Positions 13,201-22,100 of a stretch of 64,000 nucleotides of DNA are shown piece after piece. Each line of letters opens with the position of its first letter. The stretch's first letter is position 1. The DNA lies in IMG/VR virus record IMGVR_UViG_3300020463_002275, positions 62,001-126,000 of that record; one strand, 5' to 3'. The translations under genes were made by a program, and so were the position numbers. Origin of the DNA: a virus. The notes below the pieces were generated by a model. The model did no database searches, was not told where the DNA came from, and saw only the letters and a list, made by a program, of their open reading frames with translations.

Positions 13201-16200
13201 GTCTCTTGCAGTAAAATTCATATCTAATGTTATTTCACTACCAACTGGTGTTGCTTTTTCTATTCTTAAATTTGTTTCAGTGTGTTGTAGTACGTTCCAA
13301 GTTTGGTTATCTGTTGCTACCCATATATAATCATTTTTATTAATATCGTCAATACTAAATCCTAGTATTCCGTCCTTTGTTAAAACTGCACGACTAACAT
13401 CTTCACCAGTTACATATCCTACTGTTCTTACATATTCTTCGTTGGTGTATTTTGTAGGTATTTTATTAATATCATAATTTTCAGGTTTTAAAAATACATC
13501 ATAGTTAGGTATTCTATAAATTAAGTCTGTAGGAGCACTAGGTAATGTCTCAACTAGTTCTATTGGTTGTGGACTTAGTTTAAATTTTGATTCATCTAGT
13601 TGCCATTCTATTTCCTCAAAATTTGTAGTACTTCCGTATTGATTATTTTTTACTGCCCATTCTTCATAAAAGTCAACTGATTCTTTATCAGCACTTGCTA
13701 GTGCATCAAACAGTTTGTCAACACTATTACGTGATCCTTTATCTGCAATAAATCCTTGATAAAATTTATATTGCGATACATCATCATTAATAATATTTTC
13801 TAAATATTGTCGCTTTTGATAGCCAACTAAATGCTGTGCAAGCCTTTGTTGCTCGTTATCAAAATTATCACTATCTAAATCATAAAAATCAGTAAACTGA
13901 TTTATTCTATAATCAAAGTTTGTATAAAGTTTTGTTTCTGGACGTCCGTCTATTCTATTCCATTCGGCAGGAATAAATTTAGGACTACCTGCAATTTTAT
14001 TTTTTGCTGTGTAAAAAAATTCTTTGTAACGCACAGTATCACCAATTGCATAATCTCGATACGCTTGCCATTCTTGTACTTCTGCTTGGTCAAACACAAA
14101 TCCCGGAATATTAAGTGTTCCGTCCCAATTAGCAGTTCTATATCCCATAACCTTAATACGGTCTTGTCTATATCCTGATGCTGGTGAGTAAATTACATCT
14201 TTAAAGTCTGAAGTATTATCAAGTATTGCAACATGTTCTACTTGTACTAAAGGAAGTTGTATGTAATAGATACCGTCTGCTGTATTTGCTAAATTAACAG
14301 CAAATGTATTTCCTTCTCTAGTAAGTCTAGTAAATGTTTCGTCTAATGCTTCTCCTGAACTTGTTTGTAATGAATAATCATAAAAATTATCATACAAATT
14401 ATCAACAACTGCATACGGTCTTGTAAACTTTATTTGATTAGCACTAGGGCTCAATGCAATAATTGTACCTGGCGCCCAATTTTGTGTAGTCCAATATAAG
14501 TATTCTTTAGCACTATATCTCCAATCTTCTACAGTACTTGTGTCTTTATTATAATAATCAAAAGTAAATCCTGCTGTATCAAGTTGTTTTGCATATCCAA
14601 GTATAAAGTCAATGACTTCTTGTATTTCTGTATATATTGTTCCGTATGGAACTTCAGTCACTGTGTTCTCAAAGTTTTTACGGAATAATGCTGTGGCTCC
14701 TCCTCGAATTGGTAATGCTGGAATCTTTACAAATTTTGCGGAATCGAAACTTTGTGTTGAAGTATGATCTTCAGTTACTCTATAGAAACTATTTACGTAT
14801 CTTACATATTTGTCTTCAGTGTATTTTTGATCTTCTTCCCATTCAACAAACGCATCAGTAACTCCACCTACATTTACTGCAACATCATTAGTACGAGGAA
14901 TTGCTTTTTGTATTTTGAAAACTGGATCTGCTTTATCATATCCTCTAATTACAAATCCGTATGGTTGTTTTTCTACAATTACACCGCTGTAAGAAATAGT
15001 TTCAATCGGTGAACTTGTGTTCAAAAATATTTGGTAATTTTCTTTAGGTAAAAATACATTTCCTTTGTTGTAAGGAGTTCTGCTATCTAAAACCAATTTC
15101 ATTTTAGATTGATCTGTAAAAGCACCTAATTTGATACCTAATTGATATTTTAGATTTTTTACTTGTTCTTTATAATCTTTAGTCGAAATATTGCTGTTAG
15201 ATAATGTATAATTTATTATATAATCAACTAGTCCACTTGTATAAACTCTTTGTGTGTCGCTGTATACATTACTAAAAACTAAATCAGCCAATGATATAGA
15301 ACGCTTGTTTTCATTGTAAACAAATTGACCTGCAATATTTTTACTAATCCTTGATATATCCCAAGCCATAGACATAACTTTTGCAGGTTGATTCAGTAAC
15401 CATGATTTGATAAGACTAAAAGCATAGTCACTACTATTTCTCCATGCATTCTCTGTAGGAGCATGATCACCAAATTTAAAACCTAGTTTTGTATACGATG
15501 CAATATATTCTTTAGCGTATTTTGATTGTAATGGACTTAATAGATTTCCGTCTTCGTCAACAGGAATATGATTAGTAAGTCCCGGTCTTGCATATTGTTC
15601 TAAAAATTTAGGTGCTTTGTTAGGTTCAGCAACTTTACCTTCTTCTAAATCTTCCCAAAGGATTAAATTATCTTTGGTATATGGTGCTGGACCATAAACT
15701 GAGTTCCACCACGTTGGTTTATCTGTAAAGCCTAGCATCTTCCACGGAGTTGTATGCGGAGTATCAGTATCGTATGCATTTCTGTAAACTGAACGCCAAA
15801 AACCTGTAAGTGCTTCGCCATTAGGTCCAGACATATATGAATAATTGTATGTGAAACTATCAGTTAATTCATAAAAGTTATTTGATGTATAATCTAAACC
15901 ACCTAACGATTCGTTCCATTTTACAAAGTCACTTAGTAATACTTTATTAATATTTGTTAAATTAAATTTAGTATTTCTATATGCTCCAGGAAGGAAATCA
16001 TGTATATCTAATTTTTCAGTATTATAATCAATTTTAATATTATTATAAATTCTTCTTTCTAAATCTAATAATAAATTATCTCTATAATCATTAAACGCAA
16101 TAGTTCTACTACCGTCGTGTCCTATAATAATTTTTGTTGGTGTTCTATAACTATCGTCTGTGATAATTTCAGGTACAAACGAAGGATACAAACCTAACTT

Positions 16201-19125
16201 TGTCGGAGTACTAGGAATGTAACAACCGTCTGTGCTTTCATATTCGTAAATTTCTATTAAATCCCCGTCTGCTTTGGTTGCTGTAATTACAGCAAAACCA
16301 TCAGTATTAAAAGTATAATCTCTGCCATGTACTAATTGTTCTCCGTTCTGATAAATTGTTATTGCTTTATTGCTTAATTTTGTTTTATCAAATACTTGCG
16401 ACAAACTAAAGAAATTATTTTCTATGTCATATACTTTAAATTCTAAACGTTTGTTTCCTAAAAAAGGAACCATATCACTAAAATAATAAGGATCATTTAC
16501 AGTTTTATTTTTTAATGCTTCGGTTAATATTTTATCAACATGAACTTTTGTTTGTCCTTGAAACCCTAAATTTTCAGCAATTTGTAAAAAGGATCTTTTA
16601 AAAGTTCTATATTCATTTTTTGCAAAATCAATTGCTTTAATAACATTGGCATCTTTTGTTGTAATATGGTATAAAGGATTATTAATTGGTCCAGAATGCT
16701 GTACAAACTTTTTACCAACAGTGTTAATATCTCCTAAACTTCCTAAGTTGCTGTTTCCTGGAAATATACCTTTAAAATCTTTTAAATCTTCAATCATGCT
16801 AAAAACATGATCGTTTACTTCACCTAAAGTAAATGTGTCCAAGTTTACGTTATTAGGATTGTGTTCTAAGTTAATTGGAAAATCATAATATCCATTTGCA
16901 TTTTTAGGTGTTGCAGAAGTTGTTTTAATTATTACTGTATCGCCTGCGGATAAATCTTTATTAAAAATAATAAATGCTTTTCCGTCTTGTCTGGATATAG
17001 TATAATCATAATAATGTTTGTTGTTTACAAATACACAGCAATATAAATCATTTAAATCCCCTGCATTATTATATACATCAATTTCTAATTGACTAATTGC
17101 CCCTGCAATATCATATTGTCTTATAACTTTTTGTTTAGAAAAATCTTTTGCTTTTTGCCATCCACTCTTATATGTAAATGCATTTAGCGAGGAATATGTT
17201 TTTAAAAATCCTGTGTCAGACTTTACAGTAAAGATTTCACTTAATTCTTGGTGTGTAAAATTTTGTGTAAGCAAATCAAAATTAAAAGTAATATCACCAA
17301 CATTTGTTAATGCACGATAGGTAATAGGAAATCCTAATTCAGTATCTGCTGTACCTGTACCTTCTTTATAACTAAAAACTTTATTTCCTGCAAAAGTTGT
17401 AGCCTCATATGTTGATTCATCTGCAAAACTTTTGCCGTTTGAATCAAACATATCAAACATAGGTGGTTGATTGACTTTTTCTTTTAATTGTCCTAATTTC
17501 CAAGAAGTACCATCGTAATAGTAATGCTTACCTGCATTTGCAGTTCCTTTTTTAACAAGCACTACTTCATTTGTTTGTGGTGTTGCATCTGTATCTTCAA
17601 GCAATGCAATTTGAGCAACATTACTATTGTGTTCAATAAATTTAACTTTGTAAATTTTACCTGATGCTCTAATATCTTCTTCAGCAGTAAATAAAATACG
17701 CATTCCGTCTCTGATATCTACTCCATCAATATTATAACCTACTGTACCTTCAATAGTAGAAAAAATATCTTTTGTTTGCGTATCAACTAAATCAATATCA
17801 TTCTTCTTTTCTGTACCAAAATTAAAAAGTTTCAATCCGCTTGTAAATTCTATAATAGGACGTTTTGCTCTTTGTGCTTGATCTATGCTTATTGACTGTC
17901 CATTTATTTCAGCACTTTTTTCTATAACTGATCTATGATACCATTTGTTGTTTCTTGACCATGCATTTTTATCTGGTGAATTTCTGTTTACTACAATGTA
18001 ATCCTTAGTCTCACTATAAGAAGCCGCATTGCCAAATGGTAAACTATCAAAACTATCTCCGTCAAATTTTACAGGCTTATCTTGTGCATATGATAATGCA
18101 ATTACTAAGTCCTCAAGGTTAACAAGACTTATTTGTTCACCAACGCCTTCAACAATCCAACTTCCTGTAGCATACTTTTCAGGTGTTACTTGTCCTACAA
18201 AGTTTAACTTCATACCATTTAGTAGTTCAACACCTTTTGAAGTTGTATAATCTTTTTTGCCTAAAATTTCTGTTTCAATATTAATTGCTGTTGCTTCGTC
18301 AACTTCTGCTATTCTAATAATACCGCCGGAATTAATGTTATTGCTATTTTGATAATATAATCTTGTAGGAGCATTTAAAGGAACTGTAAATGTTAATGTT
18401 CCGCTTTCTATATTATTGTTAGTAACTCCTGTTTCGTATATAGTATCTGCATCTAAACTACGTTCAGTTCTTATTGTAAAGGGCATATCAGTTGCACTTA
18501 TATCAAATGTATACGTTTGACCTTTATATAATTCTATTGTAGGATTTTGTGTAAGATTGCCATTAACGACATATGCTAAATTGTTACCATTATCAACACT
18601 TGTAATAGTAAATGTACTTGTAATATCTGTACTTTGTCCTGCAACATTAATTGGTACAGGTCCAGTTGGTAACCAATAGTATTCTCTAAAGTTTGTAAGT
18701 TTATCCCAATCTATATTAGGATTCCATGAATAATATTCAGCACCGTTTAACAAATCATGGTTGTCAACGTTTCCGCCAAATGCTTTTATCTGATTTATAT
18801 AGTCGTTATAGTCTTTGTAAAATTTAACATTATCGTAACTATCTTTAGAAATAACTGCTGGTTCTAATTGATATGCTTCTCTGCTAACAGAAATATCTCC
18901 AATATAGTTGTCATTGTTTCTATATGACTTTGCTGTCTTTCTACCATAGAATCCGTTAAGTTTTTGTGCAGTTCCTGGTTGTAGAACTTGGTCGAGCGTT
19001 GCATCTAAAAACTTATTATTTTTACTACTTCTAAAATACTTAGGTAATAACTGATTAGACTTAAAGTTTTTCTTTTTGCCTTCTACCGGTAATGGACTCT
19101 CATTTTGATTATCATCATATGCCAT
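4240..19125 (-). CDS. Giant baseplate/tail protein (4961 aa) in the gp7-gp10 position
   Basis: A single uninterrupted 4961-codon frame directly follows gp6, where T4 has the separate wedge genes 7, 8, 9 and 10. I cannot match it to one T4 protein. Recognisable modules are: CBM5/12-like carbohydrate-binding segments (W/Y..GD.V.Y....Y.A....P..W) near residues 1420-1465, 1680-1722, 2185-2215 and 2812-2850; FG-GAP/beta-propeller type repeats (FG.S(V/I)..S.DG...AVG.P) near 2092-2175 and 2955-2990; GSGY-type repeats with GGGGSGATA near 3510-3530 and 3893-3950; and several GDGST-type fibre repeats from about 4328 to 4850. The N-terminus (residues 1-170) is rich in Tyr/Asn/Asp and probably docks to the wedge. 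ATG 19125 overlaps the gp6 stop (TAATG). Likely a giant wedge/peripheral baseplate protein with sugar-binding modules; confident as virion protein, not in detail. Confidence 0.8.
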   Translation of the reverse strand: MAYDDNQNESPLPVEGKKKNFKSNQLLPKYFRSSKNNKFLDATLDQVLQPGTAQKLNGFYGRKTAKSYRNNDNYIGDISVSREAYQLEPAVISKDSYDNVKFYKDYNDYINQIKAFGGNVDNHDLLNGAEYYSWNPNIDWDKLTNFREYYWLPTGPVPINVAGQSTDITSTFTITSVDNGNNLAYVVNGNLTQNPTIELYKGQTYTFDISATDMPFTIRTERSLDADTIYETGVTNNNIESGTLTFTVPLNAPTRLYYQNSNNINSGGIIRIAEVDEATAINIETEILGKKDYTTSKGVELLNGMKLNFVGQVTPEKYATGSWIVEGVGEQISLVNLEDLVIALSYAQDKPVKFDGDSFDSLPFGNAASYSETKDYIVVNRNSPDKNAWSRNNKWYHRSVIEKSAEINGQSISIDQAQRAKRPIIEFTSGLKLFNFGTEKKNDIDLVDTQTKDIFSTIEGTVGYNIDGVDIRDGMRILFTAEEDIRASGKIYKVKFIEHNSNVAQIALLEDTDATPQTNEVVLVKKGTANAGKHYYYDGTSWKLGQLKEKVNQPPMFDMFDSNGKSFADESTYEATTFAGNKVFSYKEGTGTADTELGFPITYRALTNVGDITFNFDLLTQNFTHQELSEIFTVKSDTGFLKTYSSLNAFTYKSGWQKAKDFSKQKVIRQYDIAGAISQLEIDVYNNAGDLNDLYCCVFVNNKHYYDYTISRQDGKAFIIFNKDLSAGDTVIIKTTSATPKNANGYYDFPINLEHNPNNVNLDTFTLGEVNDHVFSMIEDLKDFKGIFPGNSNLGSLGDINTVGKKFVQHSGPINNPLYHITTKDANVIKAIDFAKNEYRTFKRSFLQIAENLGFQGQTKVHVDKILTEALKNKTVNDPYYFSDMVPFLGNKRLEFKVYDIENNFFSLSQVFDKTKLSNKAITIYQNGEQLVHGRDYTFNTDGFAVITATKADGDLIEIYEYESTDGCYIPSTPTKLGLYPSFVPEIITDDSYRTPTKIIIGHDGSRTIAFNDYRDNLLLDLERRIYNNIKIDYNTEKLDIHDFLPGAYRNTKFNLTNINKVLLSDFVKWNESLGGLDYTSNNFYELTDSFTYNYSYMSGPNGEALTGFWRSVYRNAYDTDTPHTTPWKMLGFTDKPTWWNSVYGPAPYTKDNLILWEDLEEGKVAEPNKAPKFLEQYARPGLTNHIPVDEDGNLLSPLQSKYAKEYIASYTKLGFKFGDHAPTENAWRNSSDYAFSLIKSWLLNQPAKVMSMAWDISRISKNIAGQFVYNENKRSISLADLVFSNVYSDTQRVYTSGLVDYIINYTLSNSNISTKDYKEQVKNLKYQLGIKLGAFTDQSKMKLVLDSRTPYNKGNVFLPKENYQIFLNTSSPIETISYSGVIVEKQPYGFVIRGYDKADPVFKIQKAIPRTNDVAVNVGGVTDAFVEWEEDQKYTEDKYVRYVNSFYRVTEDHTSTQSFDSAKFVKIPALPIRGGATALFRKNFENTVTEVPYGTIYTEIQEVIDFILGYAKQLDTAGFTFDYYNKDTSTVEDWRYSAKEYLYWTTQNWAPGTIIALSPSANQIKFTRPYAVVDNLYDNFYDYSLQTSSGEALDETFTRLTREGNTFAVNLANTADGIYYIQLPLVQVEHVAILDNTSDFKDVIYSPASGYRQDRIKVMGYRTANWDGTLNIPGFVFDQAEVQEWQAYRDYAIGDTVRYKEFFYTAKNKIAGSPKFIPAEWNRIDGRPETKLYTNFDYRINQFTDFYDLDSDNFDNEQQRLAQHLVGYQKRQYLENIINDDVSQYKFYQGFIADKGSRNSVDKLFDALASADKESVDFYEEWAVKNNQYGSTTNFEEIEWQLDESKFKLSPQPIELVETLPSAPTDLIYRIPNYDVFLKPENYDINKIPTKYTNEEYVRTVGYVTGEDVSRAVLTKDGILGFSIDDINKNDYIWVATDNQTWNVLQHTETNLRIEKATPVGSEITLDMNFTARDIAVGDIFGITNANTTALTTLDGFYKATKVEGNKVTFESDKSDWLEIDDTVTIKGTITIFTSQRTKTVDDANTNITANLSSNELVWIDDDDNGKWTVLKNKPVYSEHQKVLSSLSLDSTQHGFGHAISVNDANTKMAVGIPFKGNGEVHIYVRPNDSTNYVLDQIISAPVNVADAYDGSTFSTSMQFGESVALSPDGKFLAVGSPQASNTYSFYQGEYKQGVAYTKQQIVKYGPNLYKAIQNIDPATGAISFSSFDSYIDIVSESDSTLINLLQTADYKINNSFGVSHMLIRAPINAYEGSAVGDEIVLAWNNYSKLNLQGDSVDVQPFDGEFPAITGAFLSDKHEIKYKVDNVLVIENFVNLPAIGDIISSSVASGEIVYVANDLTTCTVYLSNVNGTFATSGSLFVGTIRIGDYTEDYVNVLNQLGGYWWIDTPAYTTSADSTNTFVDPGHGLVYVDLLTAASGRTTPNFYYNITATKQQAIDDANNSGATLSLMDQASFAQTLTYEGDPLEVFALQSSPLWTVRGGKIFTDTLSIGSKFKMVVDNVSGNTNFTDTAMSTTLFNKEHTVYDLWDGYIDFTFDEFDQANQLPFEPIVGDTVEDTVTGATALITFYKRQFNSVRIYVKNITGTWSKGNNHNEDADIFRVRGSVKRNMGRIDGVSLEGTRIGKIIVLEEDTNFPDASVSELTDIEYFFFDETTLQGVPREANIPASNNRDWDQVTSIPVSNLNGTQTSGLTAEGMFSVYELNEQIQFKVQNHYTVPERKSHVKLGDEVQFTQEGNLYRLSVASRGAGAQNNAGSIHFIKNGTETKNGVLETYNWQLDIDPEFRGNFSSSVFYKQNEIVEYQDKLYKALRNIASGSAFIPADWESVTDGTAHVGFVPTNGTNAIIGEEVFDPEFGVINFARQFDQSKDGEVLVVSSRIQGNDSTGERVIVVYRRLPEGQMTVSQIIQPPYEDNSSMLPQGADFDWNSTSAYTGFGDSISVSADGEMIAVGEPYNDDRKKDQGKVYIYNLINGKFELSQEIFSPNGEQAEQFGAYLNFDGNQLSVTSLNGDIEIPTTFDNNTTVFDDEFTKFKRMDMDSGAIFMYERINKSLIFAQEFVIDEPLAVNFGKNILMKNNHVYTAMPEVTDYTTHQGMIIDFRKTIGQRAWNTHRSPLDQVDINKIKGAFLYNTQTNTLIEDLDYIDPVQGKVAGPAEQELSYKTYYDPAAYSKGDDTVVIDEDNAWGTEHVGKLWWDLNAVKFYNYQQNNVTYQTNYWGEVFPGTSVEVYEWVETDLLPSEWDNLADSESGIASGVSGVSRYGDTVYSQRLKWDPIAKTSKAKYYYWVANKRVVPTTANRKITAYDVKRLIEDPVGQGHRFVGLMAKDRFVLFNCEPLLSGNNVAFNLRYYTLDNVDQNIHNEYQMLTQGIGTSKPTRDIERKWFDSLIGYDSQFRLVPDPKLSAKAKYGISNNPRQSMFINKSEAYKQVIERANDVLIKNIIVDEFDISNLTKSDPAPLASSRRYDIKIDSYEDLAFVGIAKREVAVLSPTVVDGKITSIDITNSGRGYVDPTYVSTVGGTRIGPEITIDGIGRDAVLESEINELGQITKVNIIDPGIGYDSNTKLIVRNFSVLVASDSNVANKWSLYNYNGTKWNRTVSQRFDTNLYWNYADWYAPGYSAFTEINSLIDFSYQLSALENDVGQTVKISTIGSGGWLLLEKIANLQTEDYTQNYKVIGKQNATIQFSNKLYNTSVNRTGFDTDTFDTTFYDSQPVTESRVVLETLRDDIFIDDLEHHYNELFISSLRYAFSEQPNIDWAFKTSFIKAQHNVGELAQKITFKNDNIDNYQDYINEVKPFKTKIREYVSNYEKTDPTNSVVTDFDLPPRYNFNQKRITSSTAKVRNNLISSAPETTEQYPDKHWLENSGYEISEISVGNPGSNYTLPPIVSIEGGGGSGATAQAYLNDGKVSKIEVTSPGDGYLKAPDVILKGSIEDSGTEDSAVAGTPATARAVLGNGKVRGTHVISRFDRISGKPYYLEVARSETFTGDSVTSIYNLLWPMNLNGAKLKIYINGVELLKSEYTYSNYEDISKGYTRKRGRIAFTLPPVTGKAIKIDYELAPDLLTAQDRVQSYYQPIDGMIGKDIGQLMMGVDFGGVEVKSFDFAGSGGFETKGFGIEAYDVYDNTFEDIIFYLDGSTNILSLDKPLENGVVYNVYKNNIRLDDINYPSNPTNPNAVMTSITGDGVIQEIDIDGLGIASKDDDIFIIRKTTSDGSFKPDPASFDTQLTGGALSYSNAKGIDASDIIVDGDGFITPMTTTGPEELVPGKISDTVDIQVYHRPDDGTSNVQTQFFQTDGITQTYAIGIHPHNNEAVFVTLDNVRVANTDYTINYVNDTITFTTAPATGKILSIVCLGVSGQKILDINKFVADGSTNTYTTNIKYQTDVSHYVTINGESISSSLSQDTNKNFVITFDTAPQSGQVVDYGLFYTTAKSFSATNVQTLVGDGSTTIFDVNPALVGGLPTAQNAIVEVNNNILDAGYNTEFTITNSATREYQIQEWQFFANSIRGEDIEVYLNNELLTKNVQYRWDSTNNSVKLSAGIGAVNDKLDVFFSVDGTYAFGYVGVGADSSTKFLQDRSKIYFDTAPGLGDSIRITSFSNHDLQDIERIKYDLVSRVTLVPGTINFKEYINLSNGLVKLRRPSQDSEYVWVIVNGLRLAPNVDYYVPEDKQHVKILKKLSANDQIEIIQFGEEQLVHRFGFRQFKDILNRVHYKRLDDSNKYKLAQDLNWWDTRIELVDASKLPEPGKKKQIPGVVFINGERIEYYVKQGNSLRQIRRGTLGTGVNTFIASGTSVIDQSPGENMPYADQTLTQVFTADGTTASYELDFTPTKGVDEFEVFVAGNRLRKNAISSYQVDTKNSAGNFVTRFIAQDSAEGDVTLPVEFTLSGSTLNLAVTPEQDQKVTVIRRVGQTWSNAGESLVDAENDVAQFLKARTTELPK

Positions 19126-22100
19126 TAGTAACCATATCCTCCACCGCTGTTGCCGCCGCCACTGTTGCTACTGCTTGAACTACTGCTTGAACTACTGCTT
19201 GAACTACTGCTTGAACTTGTACTACTTGACATAGCACCTGTAGAACTTACAGAACCTGCTGGAGATGCAGAACTTGTAACACCTGTATTAAGTGTTTCTT
19301 GACTTGCTGTAATAACATTGCCTGTTGCTCTTAGTCTACTTGCTGTAATTGCATCTATTATTTCAACATTTTCAACTGTTGCTGAACTTATAAAAATTTC
19401 ATTAGATTCAGATTTAATTTCATATAAACTACCAAATGCTTGACTTTGCTCATTTGGTACAATTACAATACTAACAATATCAGGAGTCATTTGATTCATG
19501 ATATATGTTGACAATTCACTAAAGTAAAAACTTTCGCCAAATTCCCAATTATCTAAATTAAAGTAAATGTTAATTGCTTCAATTATTCTTGATTTAATAT
19601 CGTTATTGTTTGTAACTACGTCTGGATTAGTTACAACTTTAAATGTTGCTTGCAAACTAGTCTCCGCTGATGAACCAAATAAAGGTTTATACTTTACAGG
19701 ATGATAAATTATTTCGTCACTTATACTTTTAATTTTATCTAATTCTGCACCATATGTTCTATACATTTCATCACTGCTTGGTGGTAGAGGTTCTGTTAAT
19801 CTATCGCCTGCTAAGAATTGTCTATATTGTGCATCATATGTGCGTGTTAATAAGTATGAATCCATAATGTTACTTGCGGCTGGGTCAATTCTTTGATTAT
19901 AATCTGCACTATGCAAGTATCTAAATTTTAATCCGGATCGACCAGTATAACCTCTATAATCTTTTGTAAGTTCTAAGTTTTTCTTAGTAACATCTAATTT
20001 ATAAAATAACTCAGTATCCATTACAAAGAAAACCTGTCCTGCTGTATATTGACTATATGCTCCTACTGCACCTACACTTGCTTTTACTTTTATACCTTCT
20101 ATTGCATTATCTACATATCTATAATCTTCTACGCCATCGCTAGTAGTATATTTCTTTTGAAATATGTATTTTGTTTCAGGATTAACAGTCTCAGCAACAA
20201 TATCAATAAATCCTTCTGGATTGTCAATAACACCATCATCATCTTCGTCAAAGAAACTTATTTCAATACGCTTGCTATCAACATAGCCTTCAGCATCTCT
20301 ATACTCTTTAACAATTTCCCAATCGTAACTAATGTTAAATGGATCAGATACATCTGGTTTATTATTAACATTTAATACTTCAATTTTATCTTTTATAATT
20401 TTTCCAGATTTGTTATCATAAATTTTATTTGTGCTATCGTAATAGAACTTTATTTCTTTATCACTTTCAAATACATATCTTAATGTTCTGTACGTAATAT
20501 CATATCTTTCGCCATCGGTTTTAAAATACAAAAGCCAACTTGCATCTAAATTTTGATTGCTAGAATCACCTGTTTTACCTGTACTAAAATTACTTACACT
20601 ATCTAAATTGGCTTCAGTTATAATTCTCCATTGTTGTGTTTCTACATCATAACGCAAACCAAATGTGTTTGTTGCAAACGCTTGGTCGACAACTTGTGTT
20701 TTTACAGCGTCTGTAATTACATTGGCTAGTTTTGGTCTCACTTCTTGTAAAATTGCTCCTGTAGGAATATTATCATTTAATACAATAGGACCTAAACCAG
20801 TAGAACCTACTACAGTACCATCTCCGCCAACACTAATAATTTTGGTCCAAATATAATCAATTGCATTAGGATGATCTAAAGCACCTGCCATTAATCCATG
20901 TTCATTATTTTTCATAAAATGAAAACCTGTCGGTGCAACAAATTTTACAAGTGTTCCTGCTTTGATAAATCTTAAATTATTTGCTGTGAAGCCGCCTACT
21001 TTAAATTTAATATCATTAGTATCACTAATAAATCCTGTACTACGATTTGTATCTTGTGTTGAACTATTCCATTTAACTCCAAGATCTGCTGTAATAATTT
21101 TAGTAAAATTTTCTAAATAGTAATTGTAAACTTTTCTATCTCTAATAATAGGTTCTATTGTATTTGTTATAGCACTTTCAATATCAGTTGTTGTTACAAA
21201 GTTAAAAGTTGTCTTTAAATTTTTTGTTTCTTTGTAAATTAACCCATCGTTCCCAAATAAGTTTGTGCTTGAATACTTTCCTGTTGAATCTATTAAGTCA
21301 AAGTATCTGCTTATTCCACTAGCATTTCTATTAACTGTTTTTACTTTGACTATTTCTTGGCTTACACCTAATGGGGCAACATTATAATCCTCAGCAGTTA
21401 CCATTCTATTTTGTGTATAGTAAGTAGCAGGCGCATTTGCTTTAATGCTTTCGTTTGTCTCACTTAAACTACTATTTGAAATTGTATATTTTAATTGTAG
21501 TGTTAAATTAAGTGTTTCAGGCACACCAAATTCACTCAAGTAAGGTATTTGTATTTGGATACCTGTCATTTCACTTGGCTTAATTGTATACCTTTTATTT
21601 GCACTAGTTCTATATACAACTTTAAATCTACCTTGCGGTAAATTTCCAAAAACTCCGTCACTAAAAACTAAACTAATTCTATCTTGTACTCTTGTAAGAA
21701 CAGAATATAAATTTTTAATATTTTTGTTTAAACTATTGTAAATTACATTGTTGCCTTCAACTGAACTAACCTTTGTCCAATATTCATTTTCTCGACCGTT
21801 CTCATCTAATTTAAATAACCAAACATCTTTATCATTAATATCAGTTGCATCAATATCAACTTTTTGATTAGCACTAGGATTATTAACTGTAAACTGACCA
21901 TCATCTAATGATCCTTGTTTAAACGTGCAAAAAAATCCTGTGTTAGTACTTGCCGGTCCTTGCCCGTCATTTTTATATAAACATGCAAAACTGTTTCCAA
22001 CTAAAGGAATTTCTTCTTCAATATCATTTTCTACAATATCACTACTTACAACTTCAAAAGGTAAACTTTGTCCTTCAACAACTTTTGAAAAAGAATATTT

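Noticed and set aside
19164-19216. CRISPR-like or regulatory direct repeats
   Set aside because: The 12-base units are contiguous, without spacers, and in frame with the serine tract of gp6. No CRISPR array was seen anywhere in the window.
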